Assembly (NCBI GenBank): GCA_003489085.1
Contig: DNJM01000050.1
Span: 22,549-48,963, forward strand
Origin: Lachnospiraceae bacterium
GTDB taxonomy: Bacteria; Bacillota; Clostridia; Lachnospirales; Lachnospiraceae
Length of the DNA stretch: 26,415 bases
Direction: 5' to 3'
The notes beneath the pieces are model-generated. The model saw only the letters and a list, made by a program, of their open reading frames with translations, did no database searches and was not told where the DNA came from. This document shows, piece after piece, positions 1-7,081 of the stretch. The translations under genes were made by a program, and so were the position numbers. Every line of letters begins with the position of its first letter. Positions within the stretch are counted from its first letter, which is position 1.

Positions 1-387
1 ATAAGGTACATACATATGCAGTACGATCTCTTTTGCTCCCAGTAAATAGGCCAGATCCAGACGATTCTGTACCAACTCCACACCGGCAAGACGATTATAT
101 TCATTAAAAGATGTGTAATCCTTCCGATTGTTGTATTCCTTCCGAATTGCTGTTTTCAGGCGGCTGCCTTTTGATGCATGAAGCGACTTCGCACGCAGTC
201 CGAATTCCTGAAACCATTCCTGAAGCTGCTGCATCTCATATACAGAATAAATATATTCTCCGTCCCACTCATGGCACCAGTGTACATGTGTAAACCCAGC
301 CTCCCGAATCTGCTTTAACGTACTTCTGATCTCGTCTGTTTTTACACTTTGGCCCGCAAAATCGGATGAAATTCCTATTTCTGTCAT
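1..387 (-). CDS. Sugar phosphate isomerase/epimerase-like protein (partial, N-terminal 129 residues)
   Basis: The gene is cut by the left edge, so only the N-terminus is seen. The product begins MTEIGISSDFAG and continues with a repeated beta-alpha pattern: an early GISSDF strand, then FTHVHWCHEWDGEY, then LRAKSLHASKG, then a stretch ending LGAKEIVLHMYVPY. This order matches the first strands of the xylose-isomerase-like TIM barrel (AP endonuclease 2 superfamily), whose members isomerise or epimerise sugars or inositols using a divalent metal. The start at 387 is chosen because GGAGA lies about 9 nt upstream; a possible -10 (TATACT, 428-423) lies further up with no good -35. It follows the two-TM gene on the same strand after 68 nt. 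Substrate cannot be inferred; the metal-binding residues in the C-terminal half are outside the window. Confidence 0.7.
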   Translation of the reverse strand, partial: MTEIGISSDFAGQSVKTDEIRSTLKQIREAGFTHVHWCHEWDGEYIYSVYEMQQLQEWFQEFGLRAKSLHASKGSRLKTAIRKEYNNRKDYTSFNEYNRLAGVELVQNRLDLAYLLGAKEIVLHMYVPY

Positions 388-455
388 TCTTATTTTGTCT
401 CCATTTCTATAGATTTATCTTTAGTATACCATGTTACTGCAGAAAAGGGAACGGA

Positions 456-1445
456 TTATCGGCCCTTCTTCCGGCTGTATTCCACAATCCTCCATTGGCT
501 TCTATACTCCATAACGATATGTACCTGCTCTTTTCGCGGCACGAGATTCTTATTATTATCTTTCAGAAAATATATCTGCACTTCAGCCGGTATCCGAATC
601 CGGTTCTTTCCTTCCTCGGCCATTCCGAAACGCACTGCCCCTACAGAGCAGTCACAGATGTCCGCATACCTTGAGAGCAAAAATCCAGGCTCCTCACAGC
701 CATACCGTTTCAGTTCTTTTTTATCTGTGACAAAATGAATCACTTTCAGCTGTGTATCCATTGCAGCCTTCATTTCCTTCACACTGATCTGCGGCCACTT
801 TTCCTTAATCTGCTTCTCCGTCTGTATTCTGGCTGCCTCCGCCCGACGTTCTCTGTAAGAATTCAGGCCATTTCTCATCAGACATAAAAGTCCGGCCAGA
901 ATCCACATCACAGGCAGCACGATAGCTACACAGAGCATGATATCTCTGAATCTATACCAGACGGTATTTATCGGTGTCGGCAGCATCATATATAACATCA
1001 CCACCGGAAACGCTGCAAGCTGATTTGCAATATAAAGATATCTCTTAAAGGAAGCTGTAAAATCCTCATGCATATAAAAAGCCGAGACCTCGCCCTCTGT
1101 CCAGGTAAGATTCGTCATACGCTGCAATGTCTTCTTATATAACATTCTGCCGTGCCGCTTAAAACTCTTTGTAATCTTTTTTTCCTGACGGACAGAAACT
1201 GCATCCTCCTCCTGATTCTGTACCCGGCCGGCACCATCCACCTGTTCAATAACCTCCCTGTATTCGATCTCCTTTTCTGCAAGTCTGGCAGCCTTCAGCT
1301 CCGTCAGACGGTAGAACTCGCCGTCCGCAATCTGGCTCAGATTTCCCTCTTCCTCCCAGTATGCCTGATACTGGCTCAGGAAATTCTGTTCCATATCTTT
1401 TATGTCCGTTTTATTCTGTTTCACTGCTTTCTTCCTCTCTTCCAT
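456..1445 (-). CDS. Two-TM protein of unknown function
   Basis: I do not recognise a named family. The 329-residue product has a charged N-terminal half (about 1-135) with heptad-like helices. Two hydrophobic segments follow at about 136-156 and 168-190, separated by a short polar turn. A soluble C-terminal domain (about 205-329) alternates predicted strands and ends with a WRIVEYS strand. The end of this domain loosely recalls NTF2/Tim44-like folds, but that is only an impression. There is no signal peptide, so both ends probably face the cytoplasm. The start at 1445 has a weak AGAAG-type ribosome site. It lies 126 nt downstream of the acetyltransferase gene and could be the last gene of the AspRS transcript; I see no convincing terminator between them. 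Confidence 0.6.
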   Translation of the reverse strand: MEERKKAVKQNKTDIKDMEQNFLSQYQAYWEEEGNLSQIADGEFYRLTELKAARLAEKEIEYREVIEQVDGAGRVQNQEEDAVSVRQEKKITKSFKRHGRMLYKKTLQRMTNLTWTEGEVSAFYMHEDFTASFKRYLYIANQLAAFPVVMLYMMLPTPINTVWYRFRDIMLCVAIVLPVMWILAGLLCLMRNGLNSYRERRAEAARIQTEKQIKEKWPQISVKEMKAAMDTQLKVIHFVTDKKELKRYGCEEPGFLLSRYADICDCSVGAVRFGMAEEGKNRIRIPAEVQIYFLKDNNKNLVPRKEQVHIVMEYRSQWRIVEYSRKKGR

Positions 1446-1571
1446 GTATATTTCTTCTCTTTTACAGAGCTATCATCTTGCAACTGCTACTATCATAACG
1501 CATTTGCGAATAAAAAAACAGAGAAACAGGCCGGTTTATTCTTATTTTATAGAAAAGAGCCGCTGTCTATC

Positions 1572-2339
1572 TTAATACCCCCATATTTCAAATGCCGTAT
1601 ACGCATGGTCATAGTGATATCCCAGCTTTTTTGCCAGTCCTACGGACCACAGATTCTGCGCATCCCAGCTTGGGTACCATCCCCGATCCAGGCATTCCAG
1701 AATCAGCCTCGCCCCGCAGGCAAATGCCAGTCCCTGGCGTCGGTACTTCATTTTCGTATCAATCTCAATTTCAATTCCATTCCAGAAGCTCGCATAAGAG
1801 GATGCTCCTGCTGCCAGTTCTTCTCCTTTCAGTACAGCCACACCAAGACCCATCTTAGCATAGGTCTGATACTCCGGATACTGCGCTACCAGATCCCGGC
1901 TCCACTCTTCGGCAAGACATCTTTCATAGAGTGCCTCATCGATCAGCTGCATCTGATATCCGGGAGGCAGCGAATCCGCTGCTTCCATCAGCCGTTTTCG
2001 ATCAAAGACATCCTTTTCCTTTAGAAACGCATAGCGGGTCACCTGCTTTGCTTTTTCTCCGTAGCATTCTCGGATGAGATGCCACCATCCTTCATGCTGT
2101 GGCACCATAATGGTAAAATTCTTTTTCCATTCCGCCGGTTTAAAACAAACCAGCTCCGGATCCGGTTCTCCTGCCAAAAAGCAAAAGTCTCCCAGCCTCG
2201 CCATTGCAGAACGCGGACACTCTGCCTGATCTGCATAAATATCCCCCATAACTCCCTGCAGGCAGGAAGTTATCAACATCTCCGGCCAATTTATGAACAG
2301 CTCCTGCGCCGCTTCTCTTTTTTCTAATTTTACTGCCAT
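1572..2339 (-). CDS. GNAT family N-acetyltransferase
   Basis: The 255-residue protein fits the two-part GNAT acetyltransferase family typified by PF12746. A divergent N-terminal region (about 1-130) is followed by a GNAT fold with the acetyl-CoA loop RRQGLA at 200-205, inside the motif-A strand-helix EIDTKMKYRRQGLAFACGAR. A C-terminal strand set, YPSWDAQNLWSVGLAKKLGY, is typical of the family. Members transfer acetyl from acetyl-CoA to an amine; the acceptor here is unknown. The start at 2339 is supported by GAGGAT a few bases upstream. It lies 43 nt after the AspRS stop codon on the same strand, so it is probably in the same transcript and would fall under the same attenuator. A role linked to tRNA charging is possible but unproven. 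Confidence 0.8.
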   Translation of the reverse strand: MAVKLEKREAAQELFINWPEMLITSCLQGVMGDIYADQAECPRSAMARLGDFCFLAGEPDPELVCFKPAEWKKNFTIMVPQHEGWWHLIRECYGEKAKQVTRYAFLKEKDVFDRKRLMEAADSLPPGYQMQLIDEALYERCLAEEWSRDLVAQYPEYQTYAKMGLGVAVLKGEELAAGASSYASFWNGIEIEIDTKMKYRRQGLAFACGARLILECLDRGWYPSWDAQNLWSVGLAKKLGYHYDHAYTAFEIWGY

Positions 2340-2382
2340 TTTTCATCCTCATTTCTTCTAAAATAAAAGCTCATATCCCATT

Positions 2383-3708
2383 CTACGGAATAAGACGATT
2401 GATATCCCTGGGGAAAAGGGATGCATATCGTACATTTTCCTGTCCCAACAGCTTACTGGTAAACCGTTCCAGACCGAGTCCCAGCCCGCCATGTGGAGGC
2501 ATTCCATACTTATGCATCATCAGAAAGCTCTCGAAATCTTCCGCTTCCATCCCGCGGTTTTTCATTTTTTCCAGCTGCTCCCTGTAATTATGAATGCGCT
2601 GTCCGCCGGTTGTAATCTCCAGCCCCCGGAACAGTAAATCAAAGCTTAGCGTCTCTGCCGGATTCTCCCTGCTCTCCATTGCATAAAATGGTCTTTTCCT
2701 GCTCGGATAATGTGTTACAAATACGAATTCACTTCCCGTATGCTTCTGCATCCATTTACATAAAAGAGCTTCTTCTTCCGGTTCAAAGTCATCTCTTTCT
2801 CTGCTTTCTCTATGGTATTCTCCTGCGACCAGCTCCTTTGCCTCCCGGAACCGAATCGCCGGGATCGATTCCATCACCGGAAGCTTCACTCCAAGCAGAG
2901 CAAGCTCTTCCTGATATTCTTCCTGCAGCATCCTGAGCGCTGCCTTTAGCATACGGGTTTCTGTCTGCATCAGCTCTTCGAAGCCTGTGATATAGCTCAT
3001 TTCAAAGTCTACCCCGGTATACTCATTCAGATGCCGGGAGGTATCGTGCTTCTCTGCGCGGAAAACCGGTCCGATCTCATATACCTTCTCATATACGGCT
3101 GTCATCATCTGCTTATAGAACTGCGGACTCTGTGCCAGATAAGCCTGCTTGCCAAAATATTCCAGATAGAATACATTTGCGCCTCCCTCAGCACCTGCAG
3201 ATACCAGTTTCGGTGTATGAATTTCCGTAAAATGCTCCTCCTCAAAAAACGCACGAAATCCCCGGCAGATTCCTTCCTGGATTTTAAAAACAGCCCTCTG
3301 CTTTTCATTGCGCAGAGTAATCGGCCGGAAATCCAGCTGTTTTTCCAGCGATGCACTTAGCTGCTTCTGATTGATTACAATCGGCAGCTCCGCTTCCGGG
3401 GCGGACAGTACCTGCACTTCCAGCAGCCGAAGCTCGTAGCCGGCTCTGGAACGCTCCTCTTCTACCACCTGAGCCATGGCCACAATACAGCTTTCTTCCC
3501 GCAGCTCTTCCAGCGGAAACCCGGAAAACTCTTTGCTGTAAACACATTGCACGATGGCTCTTCTCATCCGCAGAAGAACGAACGCAAATCCACTCATTTT
3601 CCGCAGCTTATATACACTCCCATGAATCTGCAAGGTTTCTCCGATGTGCTTTTTCAATTCTTCTGCTTCCATTACACCCATTTTTCTGCTTCCTGTAATA
3701 TATTCCAT
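2383..3708 (-). CDS. aspS: Aspartyl-tRNA synthetase, archaeal type (probably non-discriminating Asp/Asn)
   Basis: This class II synthetase attaches aspartate to tRNA. At 441 residues it matches the short archaeal-type AspRS and lacks the large GAD insertion of the usual bacterial enzyme. Visible are an N-terminal OB-fold anticodon domain (about 10-110), the class II core with motif 2 FRAEKHDTSRHLNEYTGVDF, and C-terminal motif 3 GLGLGLERF. The OB domain lacks the usual GWV tryptophan (it reads GSV), which fits a relaxed enzyme that also makes Asp-tRNA(Asn) for GatCAB amidation, but this is inference. Start: an in-frame ATG exists at 3747, but 3708 (MEYITGS) has GGAGGAGG at ideal spacing and is preferred. 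It is the first gene after an attenuator-type leader at 3790-4014, and a GNAT gene follows. A second, bacterial-type AspRS may exist elsewhere in the genome. Confidence 0.9.
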   Translation of the reverse strand: MEYITGSRKMGVMEAEELKKHIGETLQIHGSVYKLRKMSGFAFVLLRMRRAIVQCVYSKEFSGFPLEELREESCIVAMAQVVEEERSRAGYELRLLEVQVLSAPEAELPIVINQKQLSASLEKQLDFRPITLRNEKQRAVFKIQEGICRGFRAFFEEEHFTEIHTPKLVSAGAEGGANVFYLEYFGKQAYLAQSPQFYKQMMTAVYEKVYEIGPVFRAEKHDTSRHLNEYTGVDFEMSYITGFEELMQTETRMLKAALRMLQEEYQEELALLGVKLPVMESIPAIRFREAKELVAGEYHRESRERDDFEPEEEALLCKWMQKHTGSEFVFVTHYPSRKRPFYAMESRENPAETLSFDLLFRGLEITTGGQRIHNYREQLEKMKNRGMEAEDFESFLMMHKYGMPPHGGLGLGLERFTSKLLGQENVRYASLFPRDINRLIP

Positions 3709-3750
3709 ACGATTCCTCCTCCTTTCCCGTATGGTTACAATCCGCATTCA

Positions 3751-3771
3751 AAAAGGTCCACCGGACCTTTT
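3751..3771 (-). repeat. Short perfect hairpin in the aspS leader
   Basis: A 9-bp perfect inverted repeat (AAAAGGTCC / GGACCTTTT) with a 3-nt loop lies between the attenuator terminator and the aspS ribosome binding site. On the minus strand it ends in a T-run (TTTTTG), so it could act as a weak second terminator or as an mRNA 5'-end structure. Its function is unknown. Confidence 0.5.
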
Positions 3772-3789
3772 CATCGCATGTCTGACAAC

Positions 3790-3834
3790 AAAAAAAGAAC
3801 CACACGGGTAACATGTAAATTTCTACCGGTGTGG
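3790..3834 (-). terminator. Intrinsic terminator of the aspS attenuator
   Basis: On the minus strand CCACAC-C-GGTA (3834-3824) pairs with TACC-C-GTGTGG (3810-3800): ten pairs around one C/C mismatch. TTC and seven T residues (3799-3790) follow directly. It lies inside the aspS leader, about 80 nt before the start codon, so it must be conditional. Confidence 0.8.
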
Positions 3835-3908
3835 TCCCTATTATTCCTCCACACAGGTACAACGCTTTCAGCGCTTGTACCTGCAATTTCCTACAGCTAC
3901 AAGCGCTA
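3824..3908 (-). promoter_or_regulatory. Ribosome-mediated attenuator (segments 1-4) controlling aspS
   Basis: Minus-strand segments: 1 = 3907-3891, 2 = 3886-3870, 3 = 3865-3849, 4 = 3834-3824, with terminator arm 5 = 3811-3800. Pair 1:2 has 10 bp (AGCGCTTGTA/TACAAGCGCT), a G/G mismatch and about 6 more pairs capped by a GAAA loop. Pair 2:3 has CAGGTACAA/TTGTACCTG plus CGC/GCG. Pair 3:4 has TACC-T-GTGTGG against CCACAC-C-GGTA. Segment 3 is therefore a near copy of segment 5, and both compete for segment 4. Segment 1 starts inside the leader-peptide stop codon, so a ribosome at the stop masks it, letting 2:3 and then the 4:5 terminator form. A ribosome held at the Asp codons leaves 1 free, so 1:2 and the 3:4 antiterminator form. 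The pairings are seen directly; the mechanism is inferred. Confidence 0.7.
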
Positions 3909-3956
3909 TCTATCGTCGTCCCTGTTCAGTTCTGTAAACAGTCTCTGGTTTCTCAT
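3906..3956 (-). CDS. Putative leader peptide of aspS (16 aa, MRNQRLFTELNRDDDR)
   Basis: A 16-codon open frame starts about 23 nt after the predicted transcription start. It is preceded by GAGG 8 nt before the ATG and ends with TAG at 3908-3906. Asn codons are at positions 3 and 11 and three consecutive Asp codons (GAC GAC GAT) at 13-15, giving five Asp/Asn residues of sixteen. Those are the amino acids whose tRNA charging depends on a non-discriminating AspRS. The stop codon overlaps the first nucleotides of RNA segment 1 of the attenuator. Peptide length, codon run just before the stop and position resemble known amino-acid leader peptides. No homologue is known to me, and expression is inferred. 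Confidence 0.65.
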   Translation of the reverse strand: MRNQRLFTELNRDDDR

Positions 3957-3985
3957 AATAGCCGCCTCACTTTGCATTTTCAGCA

Positions 3986-4014
3986 AGTCTATCACAAATC
4001 CCCTGCTCTGTCAA
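3986..4014 (-). promoter_or_regulatory. Promoter of the aspS leader
   Basis: Minus strand: -35 TTGACA (4014-4009), 17-bp spacer, -10 TAGACT (3991-3986). Transcription should start near 3979, leaving a leader of about 270 nt before aspS. Its -35 box lies nine bases from the -35 box of the divergent MATE promoter. Confidence 0.75.
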
Positions 4015-4023
4015 GCATTCTGT

Positions 4024-4053
4024 TTGACTTCCGGTTCGGCCGTATGATAGTAT
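4024..4053 (+). promoter_or_regulatory. Promoter of the MATE transporter gene
   Basis: -35 TTGACT (4024-4029), 18-bp spacer, -10 TAGTAT (4048-4053). The start would be near 4060, leaving a very short untranslated leader that holds only the AAGGAGG site at 4062-4068. Confidence 0.6.
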
Positions 4054-4077
4054 TAATCCATAAGGAGGTTGTTTCAC

Positions 4078-5388
4078 TTGCATATACAGAAAGAGTTTTT
4101 CAAATATGTTCTTCCTTCCATGCTGGCCTTCGCACTGTCCGGCGTCTACTCCATAGCAGACGGCTTCTTTGTCGGAAATGCCCTGGGCGATCAGGCATTG
4201 GCCGCGATCAACATCGCGTATCCTCTGACGGCCGTGATTCTGTCTGCCGGAACCGGTATCGGTCTGGGCGGAGCTGTGCAGTATGCCATCTGTCTGGGAA
4301 CCGGAAATACCCAAAAAAAAGACCAGTATTTTGGTCTTTCATCACTGCTGCTGGCCATAACCGGCATTTTACTGACTTTCCTGATTCTCATGACTGCGCC
4401 TTATGTTCTCGTACTGTTCGGAGCCTCCGGCGAGATTCTTGCACTGGCTGAGGAATACATCCGTTTTATTGCCTACGGCGCTGTCTTTCAGGTTATGGGA
4501 ACCGGAATGGTTCCGTTTATCCGGAATATGGGCGGAGCCATGGCTTCCATGTATGCCATGGTTGCCGGGTTTATGACCAATATCATTCTGGATTACCTTC
4601 TGGTATGGAAGCTCCCTTATGGTATGGCAGGCGCTGCAGCTGCTTCTTTTATAGGACAGGGGGTTACATTTTGGGTCTGTCTCATTTACCTGCTGCAAAA
4701 GAAGCAGAAGCTGCTTCTTCCCATGCGTTCTGAATGTTTTCTCATGCTGAAGCGGATCCTGACAGTCGGTATTTCTCCATTTGGACTGGCCTTTTCACCG
4801 AATCTGACCTTAATTTTGATCAATAAGAGTGCTGTCGTATCGGGCGGTAACTTTGCCGTTACCTGCTATGCGACCGTCAGCTACATTTCCTGTGTTGTCA
4901 TGCTTTTGCTGCAGGGCATCAGTGACGGAGCACAGCCTCTGATCAGCCTGTCCTATGGAAAAGGGGATGAAAAGACTGCGAAACAGTTCCGCAATCTTTC
5001 CTACCTCTTTTCTGCCGCCGTATCCGCCATCTGCATTCTGCTGCTCCTCCTGTGCAGAAGCCGGATTGCCGGATTATTCGGTGCTTCCGAAGCAGTTACC
5101 GCAGAAGTGTCAAAAATACTCCCACTATTTACCGTAGGCTTTCTTCTGGTCAGCTTTACACGCAGTACAACGGCTTATTTTTATGCTACGGAAAAGAATG
5201 CAGCAGCTTACCTGCTTATCTATGGAGAATCTCTGTGCCTGTTGATTCTGCTGCTGATCCTTCCTGTTCTCCTTGGTATCTGGGGAACCTGGATTTCTGT
5301 ACCTGCTTCACAGCTGTGTGTTCTGCTTCTTAGCATTGTCTTGCTCCGCTGGCCCCTGACAGCAAGGACTGCTTCTATCTCTCGATAA
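4078..5388 (+). CDS. MATE family multidrug/cation efflux transporter
   Basis: The product (about 436 residues) is a polytopic membrane protein with about twelve hydrophobic segments in two homologous halves. It starts HIQKEFFKYVLPSMLAF, and SGVYSIADGFFVGNALG matches the first-helix signature of MATE proteins. The second half has the equivalent ISPFGLAFSPNLTLILINK and GISDGAQPLISLSYGKGD. MATE proteins export drugs or metabolites in exchange for Na+ or H+; the MepA/DinF-like branch is likely and the substrate unknown. Start choice: a TTG at 4078 lies nine bases after AAGGAGG, while the upstream in-frame TTG at 4069 abuts that site and is unlikely. Its 3' end overlaps the end of the convergent FtsW-like gene by 14 nt, so the two transcripts must overlap in antisense. 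Confidence 0.9.
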   Translation: MHIQKEFFKYVLPSMLAFALSGVYSIADGFFVGNALGDQALAAINIAYPLTAVILSAGTGIGLGGAVQYAICLGTGNTQKKDQYFGLSSLLLAITGILLTFLILMTAPYVLVLFGASGEILALAEEYIRFIAYGAVFQVMGTGMVPFIRNMGGAMASMYAMVAGFMTNIILDYLLVWKLPYGMAGAAAASFIGQGVTFWVCLIYLLQKKQKLLLPMRSECFLMLKRILTVGISPFGLAFSPNLTLILINKSAVVSGGNFAVTCYATVSYISCVVMLLLQGISDGAQPLISLSYGKGDEKTAKQFRNLSYLFSAAVSAICILLLLLCRSRIAGLFGASEAVTAEVSKILPLFTVGFLLVSFTRSTTAYFYATEKNAAAYLLIYGESLCLLILLLILPVLLGIWGTWISVPASQLCVLLLSIVLLRWPLTARTASISR

Positions 5389-6730
5389 GAATACGGATTC
5401 TCCAGGGCGCTCTGACGGCTGCTGTTTCGGAAATTATATTCTGGTAACGGTAAATGCTAAGCATAATCCCCAGCAGGATGTAGGTTACAAGCATACCGCT
5501 CCTTCCGCCTGTAAAAAACGGGCAATATACTCCGCTCGGTATCAGTCCCAGATTGCCTCCCAGATAAAACAGAAACTGCAGGAACAGAACCGCAGCACAG
5601 CCAGCTCCCATCAGCATTCCCAACTGATTTTTCTGTCCCAGAGAAACCTTCAGAAAATGCAGAAGCAAAAATGCCAGGAGACCTGCCAGCACTACCGCTG
5701 CCAGGATTCCATAACAGGCAGCAATATAGGCCAGCACATAATCCCCACTGGCCGGAAGCAGCTGTTCTGAGGTCAGCCAGTCTGTCCCCCGACCTATTAA
5801 AGTACTTTGACGGAGCATGCCTCGCAGCATCCGGATCGTATAAGCTCCTTCATACTTCTCCGGATGCAATATCGCCAGCAGACGCATCTTCTGGTATTCC
5901 GCTCCAAACTGCCAGAGCAGGAAAGCAGCCAGTGCAGGAAGCAGCACCAGCAGCCCTCCGATTGCTGACAGCGTCTTCTTGCGCGGGATCTGAAACCAGT
6001 TTTTATATACTGCCGCACCAAAGATCAAAAGAAACGTCAGCAGCAGTATCATCCTGGTGACCAGGCCTATCCCCTGCGGCAGTATCAGAAATGCCGGCAG
6101 CATCCACACGATCCCCTTGAACAGTACTTTCCTTCCTTCTCCCCGAAATGCATAGAGCACAGCTGCATAAAGCGGTACAAAAAGAAGTGCCGTCATCTGC
6201 AGACTGATGCTTATTCTGCCTATACATATCCATCCCAGGGAACCATTGACCGTCCTTCCCCAGAACAGCTTGCCCAACAAGAGAAGCACGCACAGTCCAA
6301 TGGTAATCTGCTTTGCATACATACCAATCCGGCTGTAATCGAAAAAGCAGACGCCTATCATCACTCCAAAACCAACTCCCATCCAGAGCAGCTGTCTTCC
6401 TATTGCTCCCGGAAGGAATACGGCTTCCGGAACCTGCCGCTGGAACAGATACAGAATCAGAAATCCCACAAGACTCAATACCCCTATCAGTCCAATCATG
6501 CCCCAGGCCATCTGCGGACGATGAACCTGATCCAGTGCACTTCCGGCTTCTACCGGATCCCCCATCTCTTTTACCGCAGCCGCTTCTGCCTCCTCCTGCG
6601 CCATTCCCTGTCTGATGAATTCCTCCTTCTGATCTTCAATATGCCCCCGTACTTCATCCGCCACGCTGTCTCTCGCCCGCCTGCAGCGAATCTGCTCTGT
6701 TAGAATCTTTATATACTCCTCTGCTTTCAT
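5375..6730 (-). CDS. FtsW/RodA/SpoVE (SEDS) family protein with N-terminal HAAS-like prefix domain
   Basis: Residues 1-70 form a soluble helical domain (MKAEEYIKILTEQIRCRRAR, then a GMAQEEAEAAAVKEMGDP stretch) like the HAAS/permease-prefix domains encoded next to PadR regulators. Residues 77-430 are a ten-helix-type SEDS membrane domain. SEDS proteins polymerise peptidoglycan glycan strands from lipid II. The catalytic-loop aspartate seems kept (LPASGDYVLA, Asp330; family form TDFIFA). NLGLIPSG and PFFTGGRSG replace the usual PxTG and PFxSYGGSS motifs, and FQPSE is not recognisable. Start: 6730 has AGGAGGGG upstream and overlaps the padR stop by four bases (ATGA); a longer in-frame ATG at 6787 lies inside padR. 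It is probably a regulated SEDS paralogue, not the main FtsW or RodA. Whether it is active is uncertain. Confidence 0.85.
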   Translation of the reverse strand: MKAEEYIKILTEQIRCRRARDSVADEVRGHIEDQKEEFIRQGMAQEEAEAAAVKEMGDPVEAGSALDQVHRPQMAWGMIGLIGVLSLVGFLILYLFQRQVPEAVFLPGAIGRQLLWMGVGFGVMIGVCFFDYSRIGMYAKQITIGLCVLLLLGKLFWGRTVNGSLGWICIGRISISLQMTALLFVPLYAAVLYAFRGEGRKVLFKGIVWMLPAFLILPQGIGLVTRMILLLTFLLIFGAAVYKNWFQIPRKKTLSAIGGLLVLLPALAAFLLWQFGAEYQKMRLLAILHPEKYEGAYTIRMLRGMLRQSTLIGRGTDWLTSEQLLPASGDYVLAYIAACYGILAAVVLAGLLAFLLLHFLKVSLGQKNQLGMLMGAGCAAVLFLQFLFYLGGNLGLIPSGVYCPFFTGGRSGMLVTYILLGIMLSIYRYQNIISETAAVRAPWRIRILIER

Positions 6731-7065
6731 ACAACCCCTCCTGCCAGACTCATTACATTTACAATCGCCTCTGAAAATATCTTCCACTCCTCCTGCTTCT
6801 GATCCAGGTACTTACGCCCCTCTTTCGTAATCCTGTAATACTTACGGACCTTTCCGGCTACTTCCTTCTCATACACAGTCAAAAGCAGCTTCTCCTCCAG
6901 TCCATGCAGCAGGGGATAGAGCGTTCCGGCCTTCAGCTCAAATACATTCTGCGATCGGTTCCGCAGCGTCTCTATCATTTCATATCCATACATATCCTTT
7001 TCTGACAGGAGCTTTAAGAGCAGCATTGTCGTACTTCCGGATACCAGACTTCTGTCAATCGGCAT
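6727..7065 (-). CDS. PadR family transcriptional regulator
   Basis: The 112-residue protein matches the small PadR class (PadR-s1, winged helix plus a C-terminal dimer helix). SGSTTMLLLKLLSEKDMYGYEMIETL is the first helical part, shown here only to place it at residues 9-34; LKAGTLYPLLHGLEE (about 44-58) is the recognition region, and KVRKYYRITKEGRKYL (about 72-87) is the wing. Such proteins repress their own promoter until an effector binds. The start at 7065 has AAAGGAGGG upstream; reading further back to 7137 would translate the operator repeats, so the longer frame is rejected. Its stop codon overlaps the start of the SEDS-like gene, so the two products are translationally coupled. PadR plus HAAS-domain protein is a known two-gene arrangement in Firmicutes. 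Confidence 0.9.
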   Translation of the reverse strand: MPIDRSLVSGSTTMLLLKLLSEKDMYGYEMIETLRNRSQNVFELKAGTLYPLLHGLEEKLLLTVYEKEVAGKVRKYYRITKEGRKYLDQKQEEWKIFSEAIVNVMSLAGGVV

Positions 7066-7081
7066 TTCTTTCCCTCCTTTA

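Noticed and set aside
1500..1571. Terminator after the GNAT gene
   Set aside because: There is a T-run on the minus strand (TGTTTTTTTATT) but no stable GC-rich stem directly before it.
1152..2024. 290-codon plus-strand frame
   Set aside because: It spans parts of two minus-strand genes and their gap, has no ribosome site, and its Phe/Leu-rich translation is typical of antisense shadow.
3790..3985. T-box riboswitch upstream of aspS
   Set aside because: The antiterminator-like element has AGGG and CCGGT pieces, but the invariant UGGN bulge that pairs with the tRNA end is missing and no stem I motifs are visible. The leader peptide and nested pairings explain the region better.
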